Origin: Pseudomonas svalbardensis
Lineage (GTDB): Bacteria; Pseudomonadota; Gammaproteobacteria; Pseudomonadales; Pseudomonadaceae
Direction of reading: 5' to 3'
Length of the DNA: 64,000 nucleotides
Assembly (NCBI RefSeq): GCF_030053115.1
Contig: NZ_CP125619.1
Span: 1,799,001 to 1,863,000 of the forward strand
Shown: positions 1-8,387 of the stretch, piece by piece
How the letters are laid out: each line of letters opens with the position of its first letter
Position numbering within the stretch: position 1 is the stretch's first letter
Made by a program: the position numbers and the translations under genes
Notes under the pieces: generated by a model
Database searches by the model: none
Told to the model about the DNA's origin: nothing
The model's input: the letters and a program-made list of their open reading frames with translations, nothing else

Positions 1-810
1 TACGCCTTGATGTCCAGCCAGACCCTGGCTGAAGGCTTTCAACGGCTGGTGCGCTATCAGCGGATCATTGCGGAAAGTGCCGACCTGAGTTTCCGATTGT
101 TGGAAGAAGGCTACGCGCTGATTCTGACGGTCCACGGTGACCATCTGCCACCGACCCGGCAGAGTGCCGAAGCGTCACTGGCCTGTGCCCTGGCGCTGTG
201 CGGCTGGTTGACCGGGCGCACCTTGCAACCGCGCAAGGTGCTGGTGCAGGGCGATGAACCCGCCGATCTCGAACCCTATAAAAAAGCCTTCCATGCGCCT
301 TTGGTGTTCAACGCGCCTTATGACGCCTTGATCTTCGAGCGCGCCGACATGGAAGCACCGCTGCCTACCGCCAACGAGGCGATGGCGCTGCTGCATGACC
401 GGTTTGCCGGTGAGTACCTGGCACGGTTTTCCGAGAGTCGCGTGACCCACAAGGCGCGGCAGGTGCTATGCCGTTTGCTGCCCCAGGGCGAACCCAAGCG
501 CGATACCGTGGCGCAGACGTTGCACCTGTCGCAACGCACCTTGCAGCGACGCTTGCAGGAAGAGGGCACGAGTTTTCAGACGTTGCTGGACGACACGCGA
601 CGTGAACTGGCTGAGCAATACCTGGCGCAACCGACCATGACCCTGCTGGAAATTGCCTACCTGCTGGGGTTCGCCGATCCGAGCAACTTCTTCCGCGCTT
701 TCCGCCGCTGGTTCGACGCCACCCCCGGCGAGTACCGGACGCGGCTGATGGGCGCGCCTGCGCCTGTCAGTGACGCCAGAACGCCGGAATACACAGAACA
801 AACACCGTAA
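1..810 (+). CDS. AraC-family transcriptional regulator, 5' truncated by window edge
   Basis: The reading frame is open from the first base, so the true start lies upstream and 269 residues are visible. The last ~100 residues form an AraC/XylS double helix-turn-helix domain: VAQTLHLSQRTLQRRLQEEG is the first HTH, and the LGFADPSNFFRAFRRWFDATP segment is the classic second-helix signature. The preceding part resembles the Arabinose_bd-type (PF12625) effector domain found in OruR/ArgR-like AraC regulators of Pseudomonas. The inducer and target genes cannot be told from the sequence. The 3' end overlaps the convergent trkH gene by 44 bp. The family call is firm; a specific role is not claimed. 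Confidence 0.9.
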   Translation, partial: YALMSSQTLAEGFQRLVRYQRIIAESADLSFRLLEEGYALILTVHGDHLPPTRQSAEASLACALALCGWLTGRTLQPRKVLVQGDEPADLEPYKKAFHAPLVFNAPYDALIFERADMEAPLPTANEAMALLHDRFAGEYLARFSESRVTHKARQVLCRLLPQGEPKRDTVAQTLHLSQRTLQRRLQEEGTSFQTLLDDTRRELAEQYLAQPTMTLLEIAYLLGFADPSNFFRAFRRWFDATPGEYRTRLMGAPAPVSDARTPEYTEQTP

Positions 811-2221
811 TGATCTCGAGTCGGCCCAGTAGCATGCCGAACGAGAGAATCCACTTGGCGGCGTCCGGCAGGGTGGCAAAGTTGCCCGCCGGGCCAATCG
901 TCTCGCCCAGTCCCGGACCGACGCCGGAGACCGTGGCGGCCGCGCCGGTGAGGGCGGTCATCCAGTCCACGCCGAGCAGCGACAACAGCAGCGCGATCAC
1001 GCAGATGGTGATGGCGAAGAAGAAGGAAAAGGTCAGAATCGAACGCACGATCTCTTCGTCGAGGCGGTGACCGTTGTACTTCTGCTTGATCACCGCGCGC
1101 GGGTGAATCAACTGGTTAAGGTTGGCCTTGAGCAGGATGTACGCGACCTGGAAGCGGAAAATCTTGATCCCGCCAGCCGTCGAGCCCGAGCAGCCGCCGA
1201 CAAAACCCAGGTAAAAGAACAGCATCAGCGAGAAATTGCCCCACAGGCTGTAGTCCCCGAGCGCGAAACCGGTGGTCGTCACCACCGAGGTCACGTTCAA
1301 CGCCACATGCCGCAGGGCTTCCAGCCAATGCAGCTGGGTGGTCCACCAATACCAGGTGCCGAGCACCAGCCAGGTCACCAGCAACATGCCGAGCAAGCCT
1401 TGAACCTGCTGATCCTTGATCAGTGCCCGACGGTTACCGCGTAACGTTGCGACATACAGGGTGAACGGCAGGGCACCAAGAATCATGATGACGATCGCGA
1501 CCCAATGCACTGCAGGCTCCGGCCACTTGGCCAGAGACTGATCGGACGTTGAGAAACCGCCGGTGGAAATCGCTGACATCGCGTGGTTGATCGCATCGAA
1601 CGGGCTCATCCCGGCCCACCAGAACGCGAGGCTGCCGAAAATGGTGATGCCGACGTAGGCCGCAACGATCAAACGCGCCACCATGTGCGAACGGGGCATG
1701 ACTTTTTCGGAACGGTCCGACGACTCGGTCTGAAACAGCCGCATGCCACCGATGCGCAGCAGTGGCAGAATCGCTACCGCCATGCCGATAAAGCCGATGC
1801 CGCCGAGCCAGTGCAGCAACGAGCGCCACATCAGGATGCCGGGGGACATGGTGTCCAGGCCGCTGAGCACCGTCGCCCCGGTGGCGGTGATGCCGGACAT
1901 GCTTTCAAAGAACGAGTCGGTGTAGCTGATGCGCTGGGTCAGCAGGAATGGCAGCGCAGCGAAGATGCACACCACCACCCAACTACTGACGGTCAGCAGG
2001 TACATGTCTCGCGGACGCAGGTGAATGTGTTCGGGACGACCGGGGATGACCAGGGCCAAACCCGCGACGAAGGTAATCATGCTCGCCCAGAGGAACGATG
2101 GCAGGTCGCTGGTGCGGTCGAAAATCACCAGGGTGGCCATGGGCACGACCATGGCGATGGCCAGCGTGATCAGGAAGATGCCGATGATGAAACCAATAAT
2201 CCGTAAGGTCGGCAACGCCAT
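767..2221 (-). CDS. trkH: TrkH/TrkG-type potassium uptake transmembrane protein
   Basis: The product is the K+-translocating inner-membrane subunit of the Trk system, which works with the cytosolic NAD-binding regulator TrkA (not in this window). The 484-residue protein is very hydrophobic and shows the four pseudo-symmetric M1-P-M2 repeats. Selectivity-filter segments lie near residues 107-116 (SMSGITATGA), 214-224 (AMSAISTGGFS), 309-320 (VTSVVTTTGF) and 429-438 (AATVSGVGPG). The start was set at MALPTLRIIGF (2221), because the longer frame adds 33 residues with no membrane or family similarity. No strong Shine-Dalgarno is visible. The end overlaps the AraC gene tail, both being convergent. 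Full length for the family. Confidence 0.93.
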   Translation of the reverse strand: MALPTLRIIGFIIGIFLITLAIAMVVPMATLVIFDRTSDLPSFLWASMITFVAGLALVIPGRPEHIHLRPRDMYLLTVSSWVVVCIFAALPFLLTQRISYTDSFFESMSGITATGATVLSGLDTMSPGILMWRSLLHWLGGIGFIGMAVAILPLLRIGGMRLFQTESSDRSEKVMPRSHMVARLIVAAYVGITIFGSLAFWWAGMSPFDAINHAMSAISTGGFSTSDQSLAKWPEPAVHWVAIVIMILGALPFTLYVATLRGNRRALIKDQQVQGLLGMLLVTWLVLGTWYWWTTQLHWLEALRHVALNVTSVVTTTGFALGDYSLWGNFSLMLFFYLGFVGGCSGSTAGGIKIFRFQVAYILLKANLNQLIHPRAVIKQKYNGHRLDEEIVRSILTFSFFFAITICVIALLLSLLGVDWMTALTGAAATVSGVGPGLGETIGPAGNFATLPDAAKWILSFGMLLGRLEIITVFVLCIPAFWRH

Positions 2222-2305
2222 GAAGTCCGCTCGGGCTGGAATAGGGAAGGGCGCCATTCTACCTGCGGGGCAGGGCATGTAAACCGGCGCCGCCTGCGCA
2301 GTTGC

Positions 2306-2573
2306 AGGGCCTGCCATCAATTATTGCCTGTGCCGCGCCGGGTCTGCTGTTGTGCAGGGCAAGGCGCGAGGAGCGTAGTTTGGTCATTCCAAATAAGCTC
2401 CGAGCAACGCAGCCCTGCACAACAGCAGGCCCGGCCCTTCGGGTTGTGCCTGAAAGCGGGCCAGGCTGCGTTGCAGTCCTTGGCAAGGGAACGACCATTA
2501 CCGGCGGACTGCGCCTTGCCTGGCCCGCTTTCAGGCGACAACGCGGCGCAGGCAATAATTGATGGCAGGCCCT
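2306..2573. repeat. 268-bp three-stem palindromic element with 25-bp perfect terminal inverted repeats
   Basis: The ends 2306-2330 and 2549-2573 are perfect 25-bp inverted repeats (agggcctgccatcaattatt... and its complement). Inside are two more long stems: 2337-2360 with 2412-2435 (24 bp, one G-T type mismatch) and 2448-2466 with 2518-2536 (19 bp, perfect). Each carries a smaller inner stem, 2473-2479/2506-2512 in the second and ggagc/gctcc around 2370/2397 in the first. The single-stranded form would be a three-way junction. There is no ORF of note inside. It fills the trkH-nitroreductase intergenic region (2222-2607), so it also replaces most of the promoter space of both genes. It behaves like a non-autonomous, MITE-like dispersed repeat; I cannot assign it to a named family. 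Confidence 0.85.
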
Positions 2574-2607
2574 AGAATAGCCAAACATTTTTTTCAGGAG
2601 GTGGCCG

Positions 2608-3171
2608 ATGCAGGCTCTCGACGCTTTGCTCAACCGTGTTTCCGTTCCACGACTGCTCGAACCGGCACCGACCGCAGAACAACGCGAAGTGATGTTTGGC
2701 GCTGCGATGCGAGCGCCAGACCATGGCCACTTGCAGCCTTGGCGCTTCCTGACAGTCGAAGGCGCGGCGCGCGAGCAAATGGGCGAGTTGCTGGCCGAAG
2801 CGGCGAAGCTGCAGGACAGTGAGGTGTCCGAGGCGGCGCTGGACAAGGCGCGTAACGGTCCACTGCGCTCGCCGCTGGTGGTTGTGGTGATCGCGCGGTT
2901 GCAGGATCACGTCAAGTATCCGAAGTCCGAACAACTGCTGGCGGCGGGTTGTGCGGCTCACGGGATTTTGCTGGCGGCTTATGCGCAAGGGATTGGTGCG
3001 GTGTGGCGCACGGGTGAACTGGCGTATTCGGCGCATGTGGCCAAGGGGTTGGGGCTGGCTGAAGGGGAAGAGGTGATTGCGTTTCTTTATCTCGGCACGC
3101 CGCAGAAGGAACCGCGGGTGGCGGAGAAGGTTGATCTGGCGGAATTTGTCAGCGTCTGGCCCGGAAGGTAA
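2608..3171 (+). CDS. Nitroreductase family protein (YdjA-like)
   Basis: This 187-residue protein is of the FMN-dependent nitroreductase fold in the short YdjA/RutE-like subgroup. The N-terminal FMN-phosphate-binding pattern is seen in the 'RAPDHGHLQPWRFL' stretch near residue 32-45, and the family's C-terminal 'GIGAVWRTG...FLYLGTP' follows. YdjA-type enzymes use NAD(P)H to reduce nitro- or quinone-like substrates; the natural substrate is unknown. The start ATG has a strong caggagg Shine-Dalgarno 7 bases upstream. The gene stands alone: upstream is the three-stem repeat, and downstream is a hairpin shared with the convergent cpxA gene. Family certain, substrate unknown. Confidence 0.88.
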   Translation: MQALDALLNRVSVPRLLEPAPTAEQREVMFGAAMRAPDHGHLQPWRFLTVEGAAREQMGELLAEAAKLQDSEVSEAALDKARNGPLRSPLVVVVIARLQDHVKYPKSEQLLAAGCAAHGILLAAYAQGIGAVWRTGELAYSAHVAKGLGLAEGEEVIAFLYLGTPQKEPRVAEKVDLAEFVSVWPGR

Positions 3172-3176
3172 GTAAG

Positions 3177-3212
3177 GATCGTTCCCACGCTCTGGTCTGC
3201 GTGGGAACGATC
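3177..3212. terminator. 14-bp hairpin between convergent genes (gatcgttcccacgc repeat)
   Basis: Perfect arms 3177-3190 and 3199-3212 enclose the loop tctggtct. The hairpin lies 5 bp after the nitroreductase stop and 2 bp before the cpxA stop, so it can act as a bidirectional transcription end. It has no strong T-tract. The same arm sequence recurs at 12501-12580 in an expanded palindrome, so this is also a member of a dispersed small repeat. Confidence 0.7.
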
Positions 3213-3214
3213 AC

Positions 3215-4549
3215 CTAAGAGGCGACTCCCGGCACCAGAGGCAATTCCAGGCTGGCGATAAACCCGCCATCCGGATGATTGGCCAGCACCAGACTCCCGC
3301 CATGCCGTTCCGCCGCACGCCGCGCAATCGCCAATCCCAAACCATGCCCGGCCGCCGTCTGCCCCGGCGCCCGGTAGAACGGTTCACCCAACTGGCTCAA
3401 ATGCGCAGCCTCTACGCCCGGTCCATGGTCACGCACACTGACCACAATCCGCTCACCCTGACGCACCGCCTGCATTTCAATCGATTGCCCCACCGGGTTG
3501 AACCGCTGAGCATTGCGCAGCAGGTTGTCGACGGCGCGCTCGATCATCGTTGGCCAGCCTTTGAGGTTCAGCTGCGGCTCGGCCTCAAGGCGCACGTTCT
3601 GTTCGGGCGAAGCCAATTGAGCATCCTTTTGCAGTGTGTTGAGCAGCGCATTGAGATCAACCTCTTCGGCGCTGGCGTTGTCGGCATCGACCCGCGCCAG
3701 TACCAGGATTTCGCTGATCAGCGCTTCCAGTCGGTCGCACTCCCGAGTGAGGCGCGGCCAGAGTTTTTCCCGTTCTTCAGGGTTGGCCCGCTCGGCCAGT
3801 GCCAGCGCAATGCGCAGCCGGGCAAGCGGTGAACGCAGCTCATGGGATACATCCCGCAGCAACTGCCGCTGACTGCCGATCAAACTTTGCAGACGCGCGC
3901 CCATGCGGTTGAAGTCGTTGGCCAGCACGCCGAACTCATCGCGGCGGTTGGCCAGTTTCACCAGGCTGTTCTGCTGGTAAGTGGTTTGCCCCAGATCATG
4001 CACCGCGCCGCGCAAGCGGTTGAGTGGGCGAGTAATGGACAACGTCACCAACAGACTGAACAAGGTCAGCACCACCAGCGCGATACCCAGCGCACTCAAT
4101 GGCCAGAGCAGGCTTTCGCGATGCCATGAGTCCAGTTCCGGGTGCGGAATTCGATAGATCAGCAGGTAGGTGTCGCCGGTTTTTTCGCTGGTGTATTCCG
4201 CGGTCAGACGACGCCATGGCAGGCGGCGATCATCGTTGTTCTGCCGCGCTTCGAAGGCAGCCGCCCTGCGTGGGAAGGTGCCGCGCACTACCGGATCACC
4301 GCTCTCGTTGAGCACTTGAACGTCGATGTGATACTGGCGCTTGCGCTGTTCCAGAATGTCCTGGGCCGCGTCTTCACCCTGTGATTCGTAGGTTTGCGTC
4401 CACTGTTCGGCCAAGGTGTTGAGGCCGGGATGGCGACTGAGAATCCACGCGTCCTGGTTGAGCATGTGCCCCAGCAGAATGGAGAGCCCTGCAACCAGAG
4501 CGATGGCCAACCAGAAGCTGGCCAGAATACGCCAGAACAATGAGCGCAC
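3215..4549 (-). CDS. cpxA: Envelope-stress sensor histidine kinase CpxA-like
   Basis: This 444-residue inner-membrane sensor kinase has an N-terminal transmembrane helix (about 8-28), a periplasmic loop of ~120 residues, a second helix (about 148-172), and a HAMP linker beginning ITRPLNRLRGAV. The HisKA H-box is DVSHELRSPLARL, with the phospho-acceptor His near 236. The ATPase N-box is NLLRNAQRF, G1 is VRDHGPGV and G2 is GHGLGLAIA. It phosphorylates the response regulator encoded at 5317-5994. The order regulator, CpxP-like protein, kinase matches what I recall of the P. aeruginosa CpxRA locus (PA3204-PA3206). It lies 67 bp downstream of the CpxP-like gene in the same transcription unit. Confidence 0.9.
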   Translation of the reverse strand: MRSLFWRILASFWLAIALVAGLSILLGHMLNQDAWILSRHPGLNTLAEQWTQTYESQGEDAAQDILEQRKRQYHIDVQVLNESGDPVVRGTFPRRAAAFEARQNNDDRRLPWRRLTAEYTSEKTGDTYLLIYRIPHPELDSWHRESLLWPLSALGIALVVLTLFSLLVTLSITRPLNRLRGAVHDLGQTTYQQNSLVKLANRRDEFGVLANDFNRMGARLQSLIGSQRQLLRDVSHELRSPLARLRIALALAERANPEEREKLWPRLTRECDRLEALISEILVLARVDADNASAEEVDLNALLNTLQKDAQLASPEQNVRLEAEPQLNLKGWPTMIERAVDNLLRNAQRFNPVGQSIEMQAVRQGERIVVSVRDHGPGVEAAHLSQLGEPFYRAPGQTAAGHGLGLAIARRAAERHGGSLVLANHPDGGFIASLELPLVPGVAS

Positions 4550-4616
4550 AGAAAATCCTCAAGCAAAGAAAGCCCAACGGCGATTAACCGTTGGGCTGTT
4601 GTATGACGCTAAAACA

Positions 4617-5066
4617 TTATTGCGCCTTTTGCGGCTGTTGCGCTTTCCAGGCCTTGAACTCGGCCCATTCGGCGCGACGCTCAGCCTGTTTTTTCTGGAT
4701 CTCGTCGAATTGCTTCTGTTGATCCGGTTTCAGCAAGGCACGCACGTCAGCTTCTGCTTTCTTGTGGTTGGCCGCCATTTCATCTTTCATGGCCTTCTGG
4801 TCGGCTGGCGAGAGTTTTTCCAGGTACTTGTCGACCACTTGCTTACGCTCATGCATCTGCTCGCCCATGATTTTGCGGATCTGCTCGCGCTGTTCGCGGC
4901 TCAGGTCCAGCTGGCTGTACGGGCCTTTGCCGTGCATGCCGTGCATCTGACCGCCATGGCGTGAGCCGTCCATCGGGCCACCCATCGGGCCGGCACCTTC
5001 AGGCATGGCCATGGCAACGGTCGGCAGGGCGGCAGCGAACATCAGAGCGATAAGAGTCTTGCGCAT
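4617..5066 (-). CDS. CpxP/Spy-type LTXXQ periplasmic protein, Met/His-rich N-terminus
   Basis: This 149-residue protein is predicted periplasmic: MRKTLIALMFAAALPTVAMA is a clear Sec signal peptide. The mature protein starts with a flexible stretch very rich in Met, Gly and His (about residues 21-50). It then becomes a long alpha-helical region with LTXXQ-family repeats (LDLSREQREQI, LSPADQKAM, LKPDQQKQF). CpxP/Spy proteins are periplasmic adaptors or chaperones that damp the CpxA sensor; related ZraP/CnrX proteins bind metals. The start at 5066 was chosen over an upstream in-frame ATG because aaggagattcacc sits just before it. It is encoded between cpxR and cpxA, so co-expression is expected. 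Metal binding is inference from composition. Confidence 0.85.
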   Translation of the reverse strand: MRKTLIALMFAAALPTVAMAMPEGAGPMGGPMDGSRHGGQMHGMHGKGPYSQLDLSREQREQIRKIMGEQMHERKQVVDKYLEKLSPADQKAMKDEMAANHKKAEADVRALLKPDQQKQFDEIQKKQAERRAEWAEFKAWKAQQPQKAQ

Positions 5067-5229
5067 GGTGAATCTCCTTGTCTCGTTCCCGGTACGTTCC
5101 GGATGAGTACAGATTACGGAGATCAAGGTCAGCGGCGGTCAGCGGAGCGTAAAGCTTGGGTAAAGACGATTTCAGATTGGCCTGACAAATCCAACACTTT
5201 CGCCGATTTATCTAACGAAACATAACTTG

Positions 5230-5299
5230 TGTAGCAGCTGCCGAGCCCGCGAGGCTGCGTTCGGCTGCGCAGCCTCGCTGGGGCTCGACAGCTGCTACA
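5230..5299. repeat. Palindromic repeat, tgtagcagctg type
   Basis: Outer arms tgtagcagctgccgagccc (5230-5248) and gggctcgacagctgctaca (5281-5299) pair with one mismatch. The inner arms gcgaggctgcg and cgcagcctcgc are perfect. It lies between the cpxR stop (5317) and the CpxP-like start (5066), i.e. inside the operon, where it could act as a processing or attenuation point. A relative with the same outer arm is at 58026-58141. Confidence 0.8.
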
Positions 5300-5316
5300 A
5301 GAGGGCGCGTTGGGTT

Positions 5317-5994
5317 TCAGAGGCTGTAGTAATAACCACGGCTGCGCAGGGCCACGATGCGTGGGCGACCGTCGGGGTGCGGGCCGATCTTCTTGCGCAA
5401 GTTGCTGACGTGCATGTCCAGGCTGCGGTCGTACAGCGTCAGCTTGCGGCCGAGGGCGATTTGCGCCAGTTCCTGTTTGTCCAGCGGCTCGCCAGGTTGC
5501 TTGAGCAAGGCTTCGAGCAAACGGCTTTCGGAAACGGTGAGGGTGAATTCCTGTTCATCGATGCTGACCACGCCACGTACCGGGCTGAAACACAGGTCGC
5601 CCAGTTCGAGCTGACTGGAGACTGCTGTCGGATGACTGCGGCGCAACACGGCGCGCAAGCGGGCTGTCAGTTCCCGTGGATCGCACGGTTTGGCCAGGTA
5701 GTCGTCGGCGCCGAGCTCCAGGCCGAGGATGCGGTCCAGCGGCTCGCCGCGGGCCGAGAGCATCAGCACCGGCAAGTCCGGGTGATCGCTGCGCAATTGC
5801 TTGAGCAGTTCCAGGCCGCTGCCGTCGGGCAGCATCACGTCCAGTACCACGGCTGCCGGCGACGTTTCGGCCAGTGCGCGACGGGCGCTCTGACCATCGT
5901 GGCAGGCGCGGACCTGGAAGCCTTCCTGGCTCAACCAACTGCTCAGGAGCTCACACAGCTCCTGGTCATCATCAATTAATAACAGCTCGCTCAT
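5317..5994 (-). CDS. cpxR: OmpR-family response regulator CpxR-like
   Basis: This 225-residue protein has an N-terminal receiver domain: the acidic pocket is LIDDDQE, the phospho-acceptor Asp is near 52 in VLDVMLPDGSG, and the conserved Lys is in LAKPCDP. A winged-helix OmpR DNA-binding domain follows, with signature VSESRLLEALLKQPGE and the C-terminal YDRSLDMHVSNLRKKIG recognition helix. It is the partner of the CpxA-like kinase. In gamma-proteobacteria it controls envelope protein quality, efflux and metal stress genes. It sits 7 bp after the coiled-coil membrane protein gene at 6002-6415, so the four genes look like one minus-strand operon. Confidence 0.9.
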   Translation of the reverse strand: MSELLLIDDDQELCELLSSWLSQEGFQVRACHDGQSARRALAETSPAAVVLDVMLPDGSGLELLKQLRSDHPDLPVLMLSARGEPLDRILGLELGADDYLAKPCDPRELTARLRAVLRRSHPTAVSSQLELGDLCFSPVRGVVSIDEQEFTLTVSESRLLEALLKQPGEPLDKQELAQIALGRKLTLYDRSLDMHVSNLRKKIGPHPDGRPRIVALRSRGYYYSL

Positions 5995-6001
5995 GACTCA
6001 C

Positions 6002-6415
6002 TCAATTTAGCCATTGCCTACGTTTTCTGGTGGCACCACTGGCGAAGATACCGCAGAGCAGCGCCAATAGCGCTACTCCGGCACCGATGACGAACCACTG
6101 TTGCTGATCGGTCAACAGACGCGGCAGCGGGCTGCTGGCCTGGGCTTCCTTGAGTTGCAGCTTGAGGCGCTGATTCTCTTGGCGCAACCGGCTCAGCTGG
6201 GCGCTTTCGCGTTCGGCATCGGTATTTTGCAGTTGTTTGCTCAGTTCTTCTCGTTGCTGTTCGCTTACCTTCAAGCGCTGTTGCAACTCGGTGATCTGGC
6301 TGCCGGCGCTCAGCGACAGCGGCGTCGAGCTGCCGCCCTCGACGCTTTCTTCACCGTGGGCAGGGGCCACAATCGACAACGTCACCAACATCAGACACAA
6401 CGGACCTTTGCGCAT
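6002..6415 (-). CDS. Exported coiled-coil protein with C-terminal membrane anchor, first gene of the cpx operon
   Basis: The 137-residue product starts with a signal peptide (MRKGPLCLMLVTLSIVAPAHG). It continues as a Gln/Glu/Arg-rich coiled coil (about residues 42-90; ITELQQRLKVSEQQREELSK) and ends in one transmembrane helix (WFVIGAGVALLALLCGIF) with a short basic tail. This layout resembles the coiled-coil plus anchor half of YgiM/TIGR04211-type proteins, but the N-terminal SH3 domain is missing. The start at 6415 follows a caggag site 8 bases away; a longer frame starts at 6433. Overlap-like spacing to cpxR suggests a Cpx-related envelope role, which is inference from context only. Confidence 0.75.
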   Translation of the reverse strand: MRKGPLCLMLVTLSIVAPAHGEESVEGGSSTPLSLSAGSQITELQQRLKVSEQQREELSKQLQNTDAERESAQLSRLRQENQRLKLQLKEAQASSPLPRLLTDQQQWFVIGAGVALLALLCGIFASGATRKRRQWLN

Positions 6416-6485
6416 CGCCACTCCTGATTCCAATACGAGTATTGGGCAGGTTGTCGGCCGGTAAACGAGAATAATGAGCGTTGAG

Positions 6486-6516
6486 AGCGCGATGAACCGA
6501 TAAGGTTCATCGCGCT
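6486..6516 (-). terminator. 13-bp perfect hairpin after yciI
   Basis: Arms agcgcgatgaacc (6486-6498) and ggttcatcgcgct (6504-6516) enclose a 5-base loop. The hairpin starts 9 bp beyond the yciI stop on the minus strand. The following tract is only moderately U-rich, so it may be a stabilising 3' hairpin rather than a strict intrinsic terminator. Confidence 0.6.
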
Positions 6517-6525
6517 GGAGGGATA

Positions 6526-6825
6526 TTAAGGCAGGACTTGCTTGAACGGCTTGACCGAAACGTTGGCGTAGACGCCTGCCGCGATATACGGATCGGCGTC
6601 GGCCCAGGCCTGGGCGGCGCTCAGGGAATCGAATTCGGCGACGATCAGGCTGCCAGTGAAACCCGCAGCGCCCGGATCATTGCTGTCGACCGCCGGGTGT
6701 GGGCCGGCCAACACGATGCGACCTTCACCTTTGAGCACTTGCAGGCGCTCAAGGTGTGCAGGCCGTGCGGCCAGGCGGGCTTCCAGGGAGTTGGCGACGT
6801 CTGTGGCAATGATTGCGTAAAGCAT
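6526..6825 (-). CDS. yciI: YciI family protein
   Basis: This 99-residue ferredoxin-like-fold protein shows the YciI/YCII-domain features: N-terminal LYAIIATD, the RPAHLERL helix with the conserved His near 24, and [13 protein letters not shown] near 70-82. The family is linked to dehalogenation or peroxidase-like chemistry in some members, but the E. coli-type protein has no settled physiological reaction. The start codon lies one base after the yciB stop, so the two genes are transcribed together. Full length for the family. Confidence 0.88.
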   Translation of the reverse strand: MLYAIIATDVANSLEARLAARPAHLERLQVLKGEGRIVLAGPHPAVDSNDPGAAGFTGSLIVAEFDSLSAAQAWADADPYIAAGVYANVSVKPFKQVLP

Positions 6826-6826
6826 G

Positions 6827-7423
6827 TCAGTCCTCGGTTTTTGGCGTTGTGGTATCGGCGTCGTGCAGGTGGCGGGACAAATAAATGCCCTGGGCGACCA
6901 GGAACAGCAGCGTCATGCCCAGGCTGCCGAAGACTTTGAAGTCGACCCAGTAGTCCTGAAAGGTGAACGCGACGAACAGGTTGGCGGCACCGCAAAACAG
7001 GAAAAACCCGATCCAGGCGATGTTCAGGCGGGTCCAGACCGGCTCCGGCAGGGTCAGCGCGTGGCCCATGATGCGTTTGATCAGCAGTTGCTCACCGACG
7101 AAGTGGCTGCCAATGAACGCCAGGGCGAACAGCCAGTTCACCACCGGGGCTTTCCATTTCAGGAAGGTTTCGCTGTGGAACGCCAGGGTCAGGCTGCCGA
7201 AGACAAGGCAGGCGATGAGGGTCAGCCACTGGCTCTTCTCGAGCTTGCGCTGCTTGATGAACAGCGTGCCGTAAACCACCAGGGAGCTGATGATCAGCAT
7301 GGCGGTGGCACTGTAAATACCGCCTACAGTTACCTCGTGGCCGGCAATGTCGACGACCCGGGGATCGAGTTTGAAGACGATGAAGAACAGCAGAAGCGGG
7401 ATGAAATCGATGAATTGTTTCAC
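6827..7423 (-). CDS. yciB: Inner-membrane septation protein A (YciB/IspZ family)
   Basis: This 198-residue protein has about five to six transmembrane segments. It begins with the conserved (V/M)[17 protein letters not shown] and ends with [19 protein letters not shown], the diagnostic YciB C-terminal motif. YciB is an inner-membrane protein tied to cell-envelope synthesis and division. The start was placed at GTG 7423, where the family's MKQFIDFIP begins; the open frame extends upstream to 7534 across the divergent rnm start, which is unlikely to be coding. The 87-bp gap to rnm must hold both promoters. Confidence 0.88.
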   Translation of the reverse strand: MKQFIDFIPLLLFFIVFKLDPRVVDIAGHEVTVGGIYSATAMLIISSLVVYGTLFIKQRKLEKSQWLTLIACLVFGSLTLAFHSETFLKWKAPVVNWLFALAFIGSHFVGEQLLIKRIMGHALTLPEPVWTRLNIAWIGFFLFCGAANLFVAFTFQDYWVDFKVFGSLGMTLLFLVAQGIYLSRHLHDADTTTPKTED

Positions 7424-7510
7424 AGTGGCAGCCAGAAGCAGGATGTGGCGGCATAATAACAAACATATGGGCGCGCGATAGCGCCAGCTGATTTGAGGTA
7501 AAAAAGTCCT

Positions 7511-8374
7511 GTGAATGTTGATTTGCACTGCCATAGCACGGCCTCCGATGGCGCTCTCGCGCCTGCAGTACTGGTTGCGCGTGCGTTCGAGAAAGGCGTG
7601 CGAGTCCTGGCCTTAACCGATCATGACACCCTTGAAGGCCTCGAAGAGGCTCGCAGTGCGGCGACCGCGCTGGGGATGCAATTGGTCAATGGCGTCGAAT
7701 TGTCCTGCACCTGGGGCGGCGCGACCATTCACGTTTTGGGCTACGGATTTGATGTCAATGCCGCGCCGTTGGTCGAGGCCATCGCAAAATTGCACGATGG
7801 CCGCTGGTTACGGTCCGAAGAAATTAGCCGCAAGTTGGCGCTTAAAGGCATGCCGGGCGCGCTCGAAGGGGCTCGGGCCATCCAGCAGGAACTGGGCGAC
7901 AGCGGCAATGCGCCGGCCCGCCCGCATTTCGCCGACTGGATGGTGCGTGAAGGTTTCGTCAAGGATCGCGCCGAAGCGTTTCGCAAATGGTTGGGCGCCG
8001 GCAAGCTGGGGGACGTCAAGCAACACTGGCCGACCCTGGAAGACACGGTCGAAACCCTGCGCGCTGCCAAGGCCTGGGTCAGCCTGGCGCATCCGTGGCA
8101 CTACGATTTCACTCGCAGCAAACGTCGCCGGCTGATTGCCGACTATATTCAAGCAGGGGGCCACGCGATCGAAGTGGTCAATGGCCATCAGCCCGCCGAG
8201 CAAGTGGGCAGCCTGGCGATTCTCGCCCGTGAATTCGGTCTGCTGGTCAGCGCCGGCAGTGATTTTCATGGCCCTGGAGGCTGGTCCGAGATCGGTGAAT
8301 ACCGCCCGCTTCCGGAGGATTTGCCACCACTGTGGTGTCGATTCAAACATGACCCAATTATTGCCGCCGTCTGA
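7511..8374 (+). CDS. rnm: PHP-domain 5'-3' exoribonuclease RNase AM (Rnm/TrpH/YciV)
   Basis: This 287-residue PHP-family metal-dependent phosphoesterase has signature motifs I HCHST (residues 6-10), [13 protein letters not shown] (~33-43), [13 protein letters not shown] (~195) and [11 protein letters not shown] (~250). The family member Rnm trims the 5' ends of rRNAs and degrades short RNA and 3',5'-bisphosphonucleotides. The historic name trpH comes from its neighbourhood in enterics. The start is GTG at 7511 after a gaggt site. It begins a plus-strand run yciO-scpA-scpB with very short gaps, consistent with one operon. Confidence 0.87.
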   Translation: MNVDLHCHSTASDGALAPAVLVARAFEKGVRVLALTDHDTLEGLEEARSAATALGMQLVNGVELSCTWGGATIHVLGYGFDVNAAPLVEAIAKLHDGRWLRSEEISRKLALKGMPGALEGARAIQQELGDSGNAPARPHFADWMVREGFVKDRAEAFRKWLGAGKLGDVKQHWPTLEDTVETLRAAKAWVSLAHPWHYDFTRSKRRRLIADYIQAGGHAIEVVNGHQPAEQVGSLAILAREFGLLVSAGSDFHGPGGWSEIGEYRPLPEDLPPLWCRFKHDPIIAAV

Positions 8375-8387
8375 ACAGGTAGAGAAT

